From: Spirochaetota bacterium
Lineage (GTDB): Bacteria; Spirochaetota; B62-G9; DRHN01
Assembly: GCA_023136305.1 (NCBI GenBank)
Contig: JAGLSF010000120.1
Span: 1-6,322, forward strand
Direction of reading: 5' to 3'
DNA: 6,322 nt
Of this stretch, positions 6,161 through 6,322 are shown piece by piece. Made by a program: the position numbers and the translations under genes. Position 1 is the stretch's first letter, and each line of letters starts with the position of its first letter. The notes under the pieces are model-generated. The model searched no databases. It had not been told where the DNA came from and saw only the letters and a list, made by a program, of their open reading frames with translations.

Positions 6161-6174
6161 CAAGGTAACGAAAT

Positions 6175-6218
6175 AAGCTGTTGTACAAAATAAAAATACT
6201 GGTTTTTTGTACCAGCTT
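6175..6218. repeat. 14 bp inverted repeat with a 2 nt bulge
   Basis: AAGCTG (6175-6180), then TT as a bulge, then GTACAAAA (6183-6190) pair with TTTTGTAC (6205-6212) and CAGCTT (6213-6218), leaving a 14 nt loop. All 14 pairs are Watson-Crick. Neither side has a proper U-tract after the stem, so it is not a standard terminator. It could be an RNA structure in the rightward transcript, a protein-binding dyad, or part of a small repeat element. Confidence 0.55.
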
Positions 6219-6231
6219 TCTCCTGTATGTA

Positions 6232-6322
6232 ATGCCGGTATTCGATATAGATAAAACCATAGCGCGGCTTTCTGCCTTAACTAAAGTAAATAAAAGCATA
6301 ATCGCGCTATACTTTATTAAAG
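6232..6322 (+). CDS. Possible partial ORF at the right edge (doubtful)
   Basis: From an ATG at 6232 the plus strand is open for 30 codons to the window edge, beginning MPVFDIDKTIARLSALTKVN. The same frame is open back to 6169, and the upstream part reads as a hydrophobic stretch (ILVFCTSFLLYVMPVF) after a basic 'YKIK', which would suit a membrane anchor if a TTG at 6181 were the start. It lies downstream of a strong promoter. Against it, neither start has an RBS, the region is AT-rich, it overlaps two inverted repeats, and a comparably long frame is open on the opposite strand. Not recognised as any family. Confidence 0.2.
   Translation, partial: MPVFDIDKTIARLSALTKVNKSIIALYFIK
6251..6317. 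repeat. Imperfect inverted repeat with an ATAGCGCG core
   Basis: ATAGCGCG (6259-6266) and CGCGCTAT (6303-6310) are perfect 8 bp arms separated by 36 nt. The outer ATAAA (6251-6255) and TTTAT (6313-6317) extend the match across a 3/2 nt internal loop. The CG-rich arms stand out in AT-rich surroundings. The spacer is long for a hairpin, so a paired protein-binding site or a mobile-element end is as likely. The right flank is cut by the window edge. Confidence 0.4.

Noticed and set aside
6144..6322. A minus-strand frame open from the right edge to a TAG at 6146-6144 (about 59 codons, containing MLLFTLVKAESRAMVLS).
   Set aside because: No RBS or recognisable family, strongly AT-rich, and it runs through three inverted repeats. 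It could be the tail of a gene outside the window but cannot be supported.

Overview
This looks like bacterial chromosome of moderate GC. Most genes have Shine-Dalgarno motifs at normal spacing, and three sigma70-like hexamer pairs can be read. The species cannot be identified. A non-haem UroD-like protein, a DegT-family aminotransferase and a DUF5107 protein occurring together recalls gene-rich environmental lineages (Latescibacterota, Hydrogenedentota, Lentisphaerota or Spirochaetota type). That placement is inference.

Left part (1-4030, all minus strand): a compact set read right to left contains a uroporphyrinogen-decarboxylase-like protein (4030 to 3002), a tandem-GNAT acetyltransferase (2981 to 1962; 20 bp gap) and a DegT/DnrJ/EryC1/StrS aminotransferase (1916 to 630; 45 bp gap). 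The spacing suggests one operon. A 229 bp gap follows, then the N-terminal 133 codons of a DUF5107 protein (400 to <1). The gap holds what looks like a decayed N-terminal fragment of a second DegT-family gene. Together these suggest amino-sugar or cyclitol-type metabolism with an acetylation and possibly a one-carbon step, but no substrate can be named.

Middle (4031-5267): a divergent intergenic region carries a sigma70-like promoter and a 5'-end hairpin ahead of a plus-strand gene. That gene encodes a secreted or membrane redox protein: signal peptide, DOMON haem domain, then a four-helix cytochrome b561-like core with four candidate haem histidines. It is a candidate trans-membrane electron carrier.

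Right part (5264-6322): a minus-strand P-loop sugar/nucleoside kinase of the YggC/FrcK type converges on the DOMON gene, and the two TAA stops share one TTAA. Upstream of the kinase, about 260 bp of AT-rich DNA holds two opposing promoters with overlapping -10 boxes, repeated TAGGTAA half-sites and four inverted repeats. One weakly supported partial ORF runs off the right edge.
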